64,000 nucleotides of DNA from WLWS01 sp965243105 (lineage in GTDB: Bacteria > Pseudomonadota > Gammaproteobacteria > Eutrophobiales > Eutrophobiaceae). The translations under genes were made by a program, and so were the position numbers. The notes below the pieces were generated by a model, which searched no databases, had not been told where the DNA came from, and saw nothing but the letters and a program-made list of their open reading frames with translations. This document shows positions 16,536 to 25,675 of the stretch, one piece after another. Positions within the stretch are counted from its first letter, which is position 1, and the number at the start of each line of letters is the position of its first letter. The DNA is taken from contig CBDEUC010000003.1 in assembly GCA_965243105.1 (NCBI GenBank), positions 1 through 64,000 on the forward strand, written 5' to 3'.

Positions 16536-19207
16536 TGCCATCCAGCCAGGACTGTTATTTCAATATGAGCCAATTCAGAAAAACATCATTGCTGCTGCTG
16601 AAACACTGGATAGACCTTGTGCAGAAGTTCAGGTTTCTGGTGATCATACTGGCAGTTGCCATCGGTGGACTTGCGCTGGTGTACACGAAAAACAACCTTG
16701 GTATGAATACAGATACCAAGGATATGCTATCTGCCGAACTCAACTGGCGTAAGCTGGATCTCGAATACGAAGCAAATTTTCCGCAATACACAGACAACAT
16801 ACTCGTGGCGGTGGAAGCGAGTACTCCAGACCAGGCGCTGGACGCTGCAGACATCATGTACAGGGAATTGCTGAAAGAAAAAGAGCTTTTCTCTTCTGTA
16901 TATTATCCCAGTGAGCTTTCAATTTTTCGCGAGTCGGCCCTGTTATTTCTTGATATTGATGAATTACAGGACCTGGCCGACAAGCTTGCCACTATTCAAC
17001 CTTTCCTTGGAAGGTTAACGCAGGATCAAACCCTGAAAGGCTTGTTTGAAATGCTTGATGACGCCATAGCAGCTGAAGAAGATGGCGAAGACATTGATAT
17101 TGAACCACTACTGGCACAGGTAAACCTTGCCTTTGAAGCAATCATGGCAAACCAGTCTCACCGGGTGTCCTGGCATCAGCTGATGGGTGGTGATGATGAC
17201 AAGGCCGACGTGTATCGTGAGTTTATCATCCTGCAACCGCGTCTTGATTACAGCAACCTGCTACCTGCAGAGGAGCACATGGAGCGTCTGCGCCAGCTTG
17301 GTAATTTGACTGAAATAAAAAATGTGATCGGTGCCAGGGTAAGATTGAGCGGAAGCGCAGCGCTTTCCCATGAGGATCTTCTGAGTGTCACACGGGGTAC
17401 TGAAATTGCGATGCTGCTCGCCTTCACCATGGTGTCCATCATCATGCTCGTGGGACTTGGTTCAGTTCGCCTGGTTGCGGCAACTCTCCTGACCCTGGTA
17501 TTTGGGCTTGTATTGACTGCGGCATTTGCCACCCTGACAGTCGGTAACCTGAATCTTATTTCTGTTGCCTTTGCCGTTTTATACATTGGGCTCGGCGTGG
17601 ATTTTGCTATTCACTATTGCCTCAGGTATCGCGAATTACGCTTCGACGGGCACGATAACTTTCACGCGATCCGGGAGTCCTCGGTAAACGTCGGCAGTTC
17701 ACTTTTCCTGTGTGCGGCTACCACCGCTACAGGCTTTTTCGCCTTCATGCCAACAGATTATGATGGCGTGGCAGAACTTGGATGGATTTCCGGTGCTGGT
17801 ATGTTCATCAGCCTCGTGGTCACCCTGACATTGCTTCCGGCCCTCCTCAGCCTGGTGCCAATGCAGGTGAAAGATGCGAAGAGTTCCTCATCGAAAAATC
17901 CAGGCTGGCACTGGTTGTTCGTCCTGCCTTTTACACATTCCCGCAGGATCAAGCTATTGACGCTAGCCGCGGTAGTAATACTTCTTGGGTTTATCAGCCA
18001 GGTCAGGTTCGATTACAACACGCTAAACCTGCAGGACCAGGACAACGAATCTGTTCAGGTATTCCAGGAACTCCTTGCCAACAGCGACACTTCGCCATGG
18101 ACCGGGATCATACTTGCACATGACAGGGATGAAGCCACGCAAATCATTGAAAAATTCGAAGCACTGCCACTGGTAGATCACCTGTTGTGGATAGAGGATT
18201 TTATTCCGGCCGAACAGGAAGACAAGCTGTCTATCATTGAAGAAATGGACCTGTTGCTCGGAGACCTGGGCACTGCACCAGTCAATACTCCGCTGAGTGA
18301 TAGCGAACGATTACGCATACTTGATGATTTCGCGAAAAGACTGCGTGATTCTCCAATCACAATCGGCAGACCCGTCTACCTGGAATTTCAACAAAACCTG
18401 GACGCATTCGTCGATACCCTGCGACAGGAAAATGCGGACCAGGTCTCGAGAAAATTATCCCGCTTTGAAAGCAGTTTACTGGACTCCTTACCCGGTCGCC
18501 TGGAAACCCTAAATGCTTCGCTTAACGCAGACTTCATAAACAGCGAGAATATTCCGGCTGAACTCGAAGAGCGCTGGTTCAACAGGGAAAATGAAAGTTA
18601 CCTTATTGAAATCTACCCGGTAGAGAACATCCAGGATAATGACGCCATGCGACGCTTCGTAACTGCGCTACAGCAGGCGGACCCCCGCGTTGTCGGCTCA
18701 CCCATCATCAATATTGAAGCCAGCGATGCCGTTATCAAGGCATTCCGGGAAGCGTTTAGCTATGCCCTTATCGTTATTACCCTTTTCCTGCTCGTGTTGC
18801 TGGCACACAAGAGAGATTCAATTTACGTGGTCGCGGCGCTCCTGACCGCTGCGGTGTTCACCGGTGGGCTGAGCGTCATCCTTGATATTCCACTTAATTT
18901 TGCAAACGTTATTGCCCTTCCGCTGATACTGGGTATTGGCGTGGACAGTGGTATTCATATCCTGCACAGGTTTCGAACCGCGCTACCCAGGGATCGGGGG
19001 CTTCTGGGTACAAGCTCAGCGCGTGCGGTTGTTGTCAGTTCAATGACGACGATGGGAAGTATTGGAAACCTCGCCTTCTCGCCCCAGCTTGGCACCGCAA
19101 GTATGGGTAAACTTCTCACTATTGGTGTAGCCATGACCCTGGTCAGCATGCTACTGGTATTGCCAAGCTTGCTTGCCAGCCAGTTGCCGGAAAATGACGC
19201 TGGCTAA
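16535..19207 (+). CDS. hpnN: HpnN, RND-family hopanoid transporter
   Basis: Inner-membrane RND/MMPL exporter that in Rhodopseudomonas and Burkholderia moves hopanoids to the outer membrane. About 12 helices arranged as two repeats, each with a large periplasmic domain; paired motifs GLGVDFAIHYCLRYRE in the first half and GIGVDSGIHILHRFR in the second carry the intramembrane Asp. Length 890 is typical. Longest reading starts at GTG 16535, overlapping the upstream stop by one base; an ATG at 16565 (MSQFRKTS) with AGGA about 14 bases upstream is an alternative. Fits a cluster for making and placing hopanoids. Confidence 0.9.
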   Translation: MPSSQDCYFNMSQFRKTSLLLLKHWIDLVQKFRFLVIILAVAIGGLALVYTKNNLGMNTDTKDMLSAELNWRKLDLEYEANFPQYTDNILVAVEASTPDQALDAADIMYRELLKEKELFSSVYYPSELSIFRESALLFLDIDELQDLADKLATIQPFLGRLTQDQTLKGLFEMLDDAIAAEEDGEDIDIEPLLAQVNLAFEAIMANQSHRVSWHQLMGGDDDKADVYREFIILQPRLDYSNLLPAEEHMERLRQLGNLTEIKNVIGARVRLSGSAALSHEDLLSVTRGTEIAMLLAFTMVSIIMLVGLGSVRLVAATLLTLVFGLVLTAAFATLTVGNLNLISVAFAVLYIGLGVDFAIHYCLRYRELRFDGHDNFHAIRESSVNVGSSLFLCAATTATGFFAFMPTDYDGVAELGWISGAGMFISLVVTLTLLPALLSLVPMQVKDAKSSSSKNPGWHWLFVLPFTHSRRIKLLTLAAVVILLGFISQVRFDYNTLNLQDQDNESVQVFQELLANSDTSPWTGIILAHDRDEATQIIEKFEALPLVDHLLWIEDFIPAEQEDKLSIIEEMDLLLGDLGTAPVNTPLSDSERLRILDDFAKRLRDSPITIGRPVYLEFQQNLDAFVDTLRQENADQVSRKLSRFESSLLDSLPGRLETLNASLNADFINSENIPAELEERWFNRENESYLIEIYPVENIQDNDAMRRFVTALQQADPRVVGSPIINIEASDAVIKAFREAFSYALIVITLFLLVLLAHKRDSIYVVAALLTAAVFTGGLSVILDIPLNFANVIALPLILGIGVDSGIHILHRFRTALPRDRGLLGTSSARAVVVSSMTTMGSIGNLAFSPQLGTASMGKLLTIGVAMTLVSMLLVLPSLLASQLPENDAG

Positions 19208-19258
19208 ACGGGTAGACTCCGGGCAGGCCAGTCTCGCGTTGCCGGGAATCCGTATCAA

Positions 19259-20251
19259 ATGACAACCCTGGTTACAGGGGCAAATGGTTTCGTCGGGTCC
19301 GCCGTTTTACGCCTGCTGGTCGAGGAAGGACACGAGGCCAGGGTACTTGTCAGGCCCGGCAGCGATCGACGAAACCTTGAAGGTCTTGCAGTTGATGTCG
19401 TTGAAGGCGATCTCAGGAATTCCCAGTCCCTGCAGCAAGCGCTGATATCCTGCGATTACCTGTTCCACGTCGCTGCAGATTACCGTCTATGGATCCCCAA
19501 CCCCGAAGCCATGTACCGGATTAACGTCGATGCTACCCGGGACCTGATGCAACTGGCGCTGCGTTCTGGCGTCAAGAAAATCGTCTATACAAGCAGCGTT
19601 GCCACGCTTGGAATACATGCCGACCTGACACCTGCCAACGAGGAGTCCCCGGTTTCAATTGAAAACATGGTGGGGCATTACAAGCGTTCCAAGTACCTTG
19701 CTGAAGAGGAAGTAAAAAAAATCGTACGCGAGTCGGGATTGCCTGCCGTCATTGTCAATCCATCGACACCAGTCGGGCCCGGGGACATCAAGCCCACACC
19801 CACTGGCCGTATAATCGTAGATTGCGTGAACGGAAAAATACCAGCCTATGTCGACACAGGATTGAATATCGTCCATGTGGATGACGTGGCCCGCGGGCAC
19901 CTGCTTGCACTTGAAAAAGGAATTGTTGGCGAACGCTACGTTCTTGGTGGCGAAGATATGAAACTCCGGGACATTCTCGCGTGTATCTGTGAGTTCACCA
20001 ACAAAAAACCTCCAGTCATAAGGCTTCCCCATGAGCTGGTCCTGCCAATTGCCTGGTTTGCTGAAAAATGGGCATCCCTTACCGGGAAAGAGCCACTCGC
20101 CACCGTTGATGCTATCAGGATGGCGAAGAAGCACATGTATTTTTCAAGTGAAAAGGCGAGGACAGAATTGGGTTATCAATCACGACCCGCACGTGAAGCC
20201 ATTTCTGATGCCATCAACTGGTTTATTCGGCAGCAATATTGCGAGCCTTGA
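19259..20251 (+). CDS. hpnA: HpnA, hopanoid-associated sugar epimerase
   Basis: NAD(P)-dependent extended SDR of the HpnA family (TIGR03466), linked to polar head-group modification of hopanoids. Nucleotide motif TGANGFVGSAVLRLL, YTSSVATLG, catalytic Tyr-Lys in HYKRSK and the NPSTPVGPGDIKPTPTG segment are all diagnostic of the family. Length 330. It is the last gene of the plus-strand hopanoid run, 51 bases after hpnN, and converges with phaC with only 27 bases between; no terminator was seen there. Confidence 0.9.
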   Translation: MTTLVTGANGFVGSAVLRLLVEEGHEARVLVRPGSDRRNLEGLAVDVVEGDLRNSQSLQQALISCDYLFHVAADYRLWIPNPEAMYRINVDATRDLMQLALRSGVKKIVYTSSVATLGIHADLTPANEESPVSIENMVGHYKRSKYLAEEEVKKIVRESGLPAVIVNPSTPVGPGDIKPTPTGRIIVDCVNGKIPAYVDTGLNIVHVDDVARGHLLALEKGIVGERYVLGGEDMKLRDILACICEFTNKKPPVIRLPHELVLPIAWFAEKWASLTGKEPLATVDAIRMAKKHMYFSSEKARTELGYQSRPAREAISDAINWFIRQQYCEP

Positions 20252-20278
20252 AATTGAATCGGCGATACTAATAACGCG

Positions 20279-21343
20279 CTATTTTCTCTCCAGAAGCCAT
20301 TGGCTGATTGCCGGGGGAAGCATCTCCCGGGACTTTGAACTGACGTATATGCCGATGTGCCCCCCGGGAAATTCTATTTCACTATAGTCAGCACTGCTGA
20401 CACATCCAGCCAGGGCCTTGCTCGAATCTGGCGGTACCAGGTGATCATCACGGGCAAAAATATTAAGTACCGGGATATTAATGTCTTCGAGATCGACATT
20501 CCTGTCGCCAATCTCCAGGCTTCCCTTCACCAGCTTGTTATCCTGGTAGCATTGTGTAACAAATTCGCGAAAAGCCCGCCCTGCCTGGTCCGGACAATCA
20601 TTAATCCACTTTTCCATTCGTATAAAATTTTCAAGCCTGTCCTGGTCTTCCAGTATATCGAGCACGTCGACATATTTCTGCCCCATGAGCCTGTAAGGCT
20701 TCAATGAAAGAAAAAGTGCATTGAGAAAACTGCCCGGAATATTTCCAAAGGTGTCAACGCAAAGATCGATATCAATATGTCGAACAAGGTGGCTTAGCAA
20801 ATCATCGTCGGTGTGAAAATCAACCGGTGTCACCGTGGTAACCAGGTTTTTGATTCTTTCCTGCTTGAACGCTGTATAGCACAATGAAAAAACACCACCC
20901 TGGCATATACCCAGCAGGTTCACCTTATCGATGTCATGCTCATCGCATATATGCGTGATGCAATTATCCAGGTAGACATTGATATAGTCATGTAGCGAAG
21001 TATCAACGTCACTTTGCTCAGGATATCCCCAGTCAACAAGATAAACATCGAGGCCCGCCTCGAGTAGCCCCTGTATCAGAGATCGCCCGTCCTGCAAGTC
21101 AGTCATGTAAGGCCGATTGACCAGTGCGTAGACAATCAGCAGGGGGGCGCACTCCAGTTTTTCTGTCGTAGCGCTGTAGTGATAAAGCCTGACCTTGTCC
21201 TGCTGCTTAACGCACTCCCTTGCTGATACACCGGGAGTAATGTTCTCATGACCCTGTATCGCTTCGAAGCCCTGCGACAGGCTCCCGAGAAGCTCGCGCA
21301 TTTCAGCATTCAGTTTTTCCGAATTAAAGTCAAATGGGTTCAA
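20279..21343 (-). CDS. phaC: class III polyhydroxyalkanoate synthase, catalytic subunit
   Basis: Polymerises (R)-3-hydroxyacyl-CoA into polyhydroxyalkanoate. The lipase-like box GICQGG gives catalytic Cys147; catalytic Asp lies in FARDDHLVPP and His in FPGGHIGIYV. Length 354 is that of the short class III PhaC, which needs PhaE, encoded immediately upstream (49-base gap). Cytoplasmic, at the granule surface. With the phasin gene this makes a complete storage-polymer module; no phaA or phaB lies in the window. Confidence 0.95.
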   Translation of the reverse strand: MNPFDFNSEKLNAEMRELLGSLSQGFEAIQGHENITPGVSARECVKQQDKVRLYHYSATTEKLECAPLLIVYALVNRPYMTDLQDGRSLIQGLLEAGLDVYLVDWGYPEQSDVDTSLHDYINVYLDNCITHICDEHDIDKVNLLGICQGGVFSLCYTAFKQERIKNLVTTVTPVDFHTDDDLLSHLVRHIDIDLCVDTFGNIPGSFLNALFLSLKPYRLMGQKYVDVLDILEDQDRLENFIRMEKWINDCPDQAGRAFREFVTQCYQDNKLVKGSLEIGDRNVDLEDINIPVLNIFARDDHLVPPDSSKALAGCVSSADYSEIEFPGGHIGIYVSSKSREMLPPAISQWLLERK

Positions 21344-21392
21344 ACTGGTTTTGCCCTTTCCAAAATTTGAATGACTGGAATAGCTTGATAAA

Positions 21393-22397
21393 TTATTTAG
21401 CTTTCTTCTTAACTGTTTTTCTTTTTTTTCCAGTGGGTGCCGGCTTCTTCACGGATTTTACTTCGGTTTTACGCCGGGCCGCCGCGAGTTCCTTCTCCAG
21501 CGCCGCTATTTTCTCCCTGTCTCTCTGCTGCTGTTCTCTCAGGTTTTCCAGTTCACTGTTCAAGCCAGTCACATCCGCCACTCCTGCTGCACTCATTGTC
21601 GTTAACCATTCCTGGTAGGATTTCTGCAGCATTACGAGCGAATTTGTTATCTCACCGTAGAGTTTTGAATATTCCTCGGTACAGATATGCCTGGTCCATA
21701 CTTCTTCATGGGAATCGACCCAGAGCCTGAATATTTCCCGTGCGCCGGAGATCGTTTCGCCCTGGCTTGCCATCTGCAGGATTTTATCTCGCAAGCGGTC
21801 AAGTGACTCCATGTCAATCGACTGCAGTAACTGCTGGTACTGTGTGAATTTTTGCTGGTAATCCTGCCATGGCCCGGGTGATGCTCGAAAACCGGCTTTA
21901 TCCATATTGCCAAAGGCCTGCAGGAAAGGCTCAAGATTAAACGGGTCTTTCATTTCACCCGGGACCTGCCCTGGAGGGCTGAACGCTGCAAAACTGTTTC
22001 GCCAGGACTCCAGCTGTTCGTTGACCATTTGGCTGAAATCGTCTCGCTCCTGCGTTTCAGGTCTGGCGGAAAGCGTCGACTTGATCATGCCAAGTTGCCT
22101 GTCGAGGAGTTCCTGCCACTCCTCTCCGGCCTCGCCCGCCGCTGCCATTGCCTGCATCAGTGCCTGGAACTGCTGCGCGAACCTGCCCCAGTAATGACAG
22201 GAACGAACAAAATCTGACAGCCCCGGAGCTTGACCCGGGCTATTTGAAGGGGGTGGCGCAAAGAAACCCGTGCCGGGAAATCCGGGGTTGTTAAAAAGCT
22301 GGGACATGCCAGGGCTTGACGGCGATGTCATTATCTTCATCGCTTCAAGGTACTGGTCCTGTAATTCCTGCCAGCTTTTTTCCCACTGAGAGCTCAT
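21393..22397 (-). CDS. phaE: class III PHA synthase subunit PhaE
   Basis: Non-catalytic partner of PhaC in class III synthases. The chain is mostly helical and Gln-rich, with Pro/Gly-rich loops (PGFPGTGFFAPPPSN, FSPPGQVPGEM), the family segment FRLWVDSHEEVW, and EYSKLYGEITNSLVML. The C-terminus has a coiled coil (LREQQQRDREKIAALE) and then a Lys-rich tail (VKKPAPTGKKRKTVKKKAK) that could contact nucleic acid or polymer. Length 334 is normal. A -10-like TATAAT at 22428-22433 (minus) upstream and the terminator at 22449-22483 suggest phaEC have their own promoter separate from the phasin. Confidence 0.9.
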   Translation of the reverse strand: MSSQWEKSWQELQDQYLEAMKIMTSPSSPGMSQLFNNPGFPGTGFFAPPPSNSPGQAPGLSDFVRSCHYWGRFAQQFQALMQAMAAAGEAGEEWQELLDRQLGMIKSTLSARPETQERDDFSQMVNEQLESWRNSFAAFSPPGQVPGEMKDPFNLEPFLQAFGNMDKAGFRASPGPWQDYQQKFTQYQQLLQSIDMESLDRLRDKILQMASQGETISGAREIFRLWVDSHEEVWTRHICTEEYSKLYGEITNSLVMLQKSYQEWLTTMSAAGVADVTGLNSELENLREQQQRDREKIAALEKELAAARRKTEVKSVKKPAPTGKKRKTVKKKAK

Positions 22398-22448
22398 ATG
22401 ATTTATTGCAAGCCTTGTAAAATTGGGATTATAGCGGAATTAACAGGC

Positions 22449-22483
22449 AAAAAAGCCCGGCCACCCTTGAGGGGTGACCGGGC
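22449..22483 (-). terminator. intrinsic terminator after the phasin gene
   Basis: GC-rich 12-bp-class stem (GCCCGGCCACCC at 22455-22466 with GGGTGACCGGGC ending at 22483; one mismatch, four- to five-base loop) followed on the minus strand by six T (22449-22454). It lies 21 bases past the phasin stop. Confidence 0.9.
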
Positions 22484-22503
22484 TTATCAGGAAACCAGGT
22501 TTA

Positions 22504-22920
22504 CTAGGCTGCTTTCTTGCTGACTTTGCGGGTCGCCTTTTTTGCCACTTTCTTTGAAGATTTTGTCTTCTTACTGGCAGGCTTTGCAGTTTTTTCCGTC
22601 ACCGGTGAAGCAAATGATTCTTTGGCAAACTTTACCAGCTTTTCCCTTGAATCCGTGAGTATGGCACTTGTTTCTCCACCAATTTTCACGAGTTGTTCGC
22701 CATATCCCTTTACCAGCGCTGTTTCAGCTTCAATCAGGGCCTGTGGCTCGGTGGTGTTGGAAACCAGGCGAACCTGCGCGACCGTGCTGGCCACGTTCAG
22801 GTTAGTCAGGCTGAGCTGGATAGCAGCCAGTTTTTCCATGGTTTCGATGTTAATCGCACTGATTTTCTCGATGTTTCCCATGGCTCCAATATCAAAATTC
22901 TTTAAAAAGTCGTTTGTCAT
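22504..22920 (-). CDS. phaP: phasin family protein with histone-like basic tail
   Basis: Small granule-coating protein of the phasin_2 type: helical N-terminal domain (MTNDFLKNFDIGAMGNIEK, VASTVAQVRLVSNTTEPQAL, FAKESF) and a C-terminal ~30-residue Ala/Lys-rich tail (KKTKSSKKVAKKATRKVSKK) like histone H1 or PhaF/AlgP tails, which could tie granules to the nucleoid. The reading frame extends to 22974, but the ribosome site GGAG lies 8 bases before the ATG at 22920, so that start (138 residues) is chosen. Followed by a strong terminator; preceded by a palindrome at 22976-22996. Confidence 0.87.
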   Translation of the reverse strand: MTNDFLKNFDIGAMGNIEKISAINIETMEKLAAIQLSLTNLNVASTVAQVRLVSNTTEPQALIEAETALVKGYGEQLVKIGGETSAILTDSREKLVKFAKESFASPVTEKTAKPASKKTKSSKKVAKKATRKVSKKAA

Positions 22921-22975
22921 TGTCATATCTCCGGTCTGGCTGTACTGGTCAAGATTTATGCTGCGTTGCATCATT

Positions 22976-22996
22976 TATATTGCAGTGCACAATATA
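22976..22996. promoter_or_regulatory. 21-bp perfect palindrome upstream of the phasin gene, candidate PhaR operator
   Basis: Arms TATATTG and CAATATA (7 bp, perfect) flank a 7-base centre that contains a TGC-N3-GCA core. PhaR/PhbF regulators of PHA genes bind TGC-N3-GCA-like sites near phasin promoters. The palindrome is about 56 bases upstream of the chosen phasin start. No regulator gene is in the window. Confidence 0.5.
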
Positions 22997-23079
22997 CCAA
23001 GCGGAACAGGCCGTCAATAGCCAAATCATGAATTTACCGTGACACGGACTGGGCGCGGGGGCAGGGTGAGAAAAAACTG

Positions 23080-23628
23080 CTAAAAAAGAGGCTTTTCCGG
23101 CAGTTCGTCGTAGCGGGCCATGGATTCCAGTATCTCCTGCTGGGCCGCCTCGGGGCCTTCCCAGCCGTCGATTGTCACCCATTTGCTTGGTTCCAGGTCC
23201 TTGTAGTGTTCGAAAAAGTGTGTGATCAGGGCCAGTAAAGCCGGCTGGATGTCCTCGTGGGATACCACTTTCTCATGGAACTTGGAAACACTGTCAATGG
23301 GTACTGCCAATACCTTGCTGTCGTCACCTGCTTCGTCCGTCATTTTAAGCACGGCAATTGGCCTGCAGCGGATCACCGAACCATGGATCAGCGGCATGGG
23401 CGTGGCCAGCATGACATCAACGGGATCACCATCGAGGGACAGGGTATTTGGTACATACCCGTAGTTACAGGGGTAACGCATCGAGGTGTTCAGGAATCGA
23501 TCCACGAACATCGCACCGGTTTCCTTGTCCAGTTCGTATTTCACCGGCTCACCGTTTAGCGGAATTTCGATGATCACGTTGATTTCGTGGGGCGGGTTTC
23601 GGCCCCGCCCTACTCGATCGAGATTCAT
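23080..23628 (-). CDS. ppa: inorganic pyrophosphatase (family I)
   Basis: Hydrolyses pyrophosphate to phosphate in the cytoplasm, pulling biosynthetic reactions such as acetyl-CoA synthetase forward. Family I signature DGDPVDVML, the substrate region ETGAMFVDRFLNTSMRYP and NYGYVPNTL, and the C-terminal YKDLEPSKWVTIDGW are present. Length 182 is typical. It lies 15 bases downstream of acs on the same strand, an apt pairing because acs makes pyrophosphate; the two are likely co-transcribed. Confidence 0.96.
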   Translation of the reverse strand: MNLDRVGRGRNPPHEINVIIEIPLNGEPVKYELDKETGAMFVDRFLNTSMRYPCNYGYVPNTLSLDGDPVDVMLATPMPLIHGSVIRCRPIAVLKMTDEAGDDSKVLAVPIDSVSKFHEKVVSHEDIQPALLALITHFFEHYKDLEPSKWVTIDGWEGPEAAQQEILESMARYDELPEKPLF

Positions 23629-23643
23629 GCCATAAATCCCCGC

Positions 23644-25581
23644 TTACTTGTTTGCACGGTTATCTATCAGGTGATCGACTACCGAGGGGTCCGCAAGGGT
23701 ACTGGTATCACCCAGGTTTTCCAGCTCGTTGGCTGCAACCTTTCTCAGGATACGCCGCATAATTTTCCCGGAACGGGTTTTCGGCAGTCCGGGTGCCCAC
23801 TGGATTATATCCGGGCTGGCAATCGGTCCTATCTCCGCACGCACATGCTTGACGAGTTCCTTCCTCAGGTCCTCATTTTCGTCGACGCCTGACATAAGTG
23901 TCACGTAGGCATAGATTCCCTGGCCCTTGATATCGTGGGGATAGCCAACCACCGCGGCCTCTGCCACCGCGTCGTGTAACACTAATGCGCTCTCAACCTC
24001 CGCTGTACCCATTCTATGACCGGAGACATTAATAACATCGTCAATCCTGCCCGTGATCCAGTAGTAACCATCCTCATCCCGACGTGCACCGTCTCCGCTA
24101 AAATATTTTCCGGGGAACATCTTGAAATAGGTATCGATAAATCGCTCATGGTCACCGTAAACAGTACGCATCTGCCCAGGCCACGCATGCTTGATGCAGA
24201 GGGCACCCTCGGTGGCACCTTCAAGTTCCTTACCCTTGTCATCAACCAGGCAGGGTTCTACACCAAAAAACGGGCGCGTAGCTGAACCCGGTTTCATGTC
24301 CGTAGCCCCGGGTAGTGGTGTTATCAGGATGCCACCCGTCTCGGTTTGCCACCAGGTGTCTACAATCGGGCAGCGGCTATCACCCACCACCTTGTAATAC
24401 CACTCCCAGGCTTCCGGGTTAATGGGTTCTCCAACAGAGCCAAGGATTCGCAGGCTATCGCGCCTGGTGTTGGTGACATATTCATCACCCTGCCCCATTA
24501 ATGCTCGAATGGCGGTGGGGGCGGTATAGAATATATTCACCTGGTGCTTGTCCACCACCTGCCAGAAACGCCCGGCATCAGGATAGGTTGGTACACCTTC
24601 AAACATCAATGTCTGGGCACCGTTACAAAGCGGCCCATAAACGATGTAGGAATGGCCGGTTACCCAGCCCACATCCGCTGTACACCAGTAGACATCCCCT
24701 TCCTGGTAGTCAAACACGTACTTGTGCGTCATGGCGGCGTAAAGCAGGTAACCGCCTGTAGTGTGCAAAACACCCTTGGGCTTACCTGTTGAACCGGAGG
24801 TATAAAGGATAAACAGGGGATCCTCAGCATCCATGACTTCAGGTTCACATTCGCTACTGGCAGAAGCCATCGCTTCGTGGTACCAGGCGTCAACACTGTC
24901 ATCCCAGTCGATATCGCCACCGGTATTTTTAACTACAAGAACCGTGTGAACATGTGGGCAGTCCTTTCGCGCAAGATCAGCATTTAACTTGAGCGGGGTG
25001 TTTCTTCCTCCACGTACGCTTTCATCCGCCGTGATAATCACCTTGCAGTCGCTATCAAGAATACGATCCTTGAGCGCTTCCGGGGAAAAACCACCAAACA
25101 CAATTGAATGAACAGCACCGATACGTGCGCAGGCCAGCATGGCGACTGCTGCTTCCGGGATCATCGGCATGTAAATCGAGACACAATCGCCCTTGCTTAC
25201 CCCACGTTCCTTGAGAACATTGGCAAAACGACAAACCTCGCCATGCAGTTCCCTGTAGGTCAGGGTCTTGTCATTTTCAGGATCGTCGCCTTCCCAGATG
25301 ATGGCGGTCTGGTCTCCCCTGCTATCAAGATGCCTGTCCAGGCAGTTATAGGAGACATTCAGGGTGCCGCCGGAAAACCACTTTATGGAAGCGCTGTTGT
25401 AATCACATTCCTGTACCTTGTCCCACTTTCCATACCAGTCAAGAAAGCTTTCAGCCTGCTCTGCCCAGAACGCATCGCAATCGTTAATTGAGCGCTGGTA
25501 CATTTCCAGGTACTTGTCATTATTAATATGAGCACTTTCGCTCAAACCACCCGGCACCGGGTGCACTGCTATCTCACTCAT
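23644..25581 (-). CDS. acs: acetyl-CoA synthetase (AMP-forming)
   Basis: Activates acetate to acetyl-CoA via acetyl-AMP. The adenylate P-loop YTSGSTGKPKGVLHT, the WWQTETGG motif, SGDGARRDEDGYYWITGR and the acetylatable lysine motif PKTRSGKIMRRILR are intact. Length 645 matches the family (about 650). Feeds acetyl-CoA into the PHA and fatty-acid modules encoded nearby. First gene of an acs-ppa unit. Confidence 0.97.
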   Translation of the reverse strand: MSEIAVHPVPGGLSESAHINNDKYLEMYQRSINDCDAFWAEQAESFLDWYGKWDKVQECDYNSASIKWFSGGTLNVSYNCLDRHLDSRGDQTAIIWEGDDPENDKTLTYRELHGEVCRFANVLKERGVSKGDCVSIYMPMIPEAAVAMLACARIGAVHSIVFGGFSPEALKDRILDSDCKVIITADESVRGGRNTPLKLNADLARKDCPHVHTVLVVKNTGGDIDWDDSVDAWYHEAMASASSECEPEVMDAEDPLFILYTSGSTGKPKGVLHTTGGYLLYAAMTHKYVFDYQEGDVYWCTADVGWVTGHSYIVYGPLCNGAQTLMFEGVPTYPDAGRFWQVVDKHQVNIFYTAPTAIRALMGQGDEYVTNTRRDSLRILGSVGEPINPEAWEWYYKVVGDSRCPIVDTWWQTETGGILITPLPGATDMKPGSATRPFFGVEPCLVDDKGKELEGATEGALCIKHAWPGQMRTVYGDHERFIDTYFKMFPGKYFSGDGARRDEDGYYWITGRIDDVINVSGHRMGTAEVESALVLHDAVAEAAVVGYPHDIKGQGIYAYVTLMSGVDENEDLRKELVKHVRAEIGPIASPDIIQWAPGLPKTRSGKIMRRILRKVAANELENLGDTSTLADPSVVDHLIDNRANK

Positions 25582-25675
25582 GCCTCTTCTCCATTGTTTA
25601 CCCCAATTTAAGACCGCCCAGTCTAGTTAATTCCTCGGGCTGATTTGTTGAGAAAAATCAAATCATCGCGACTTC

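Noticed and set aside
22921..22974. 18-residue extension of the phasin
   Set aside because: The ribosome site fits the ATG at 22920; the extension has no family match.
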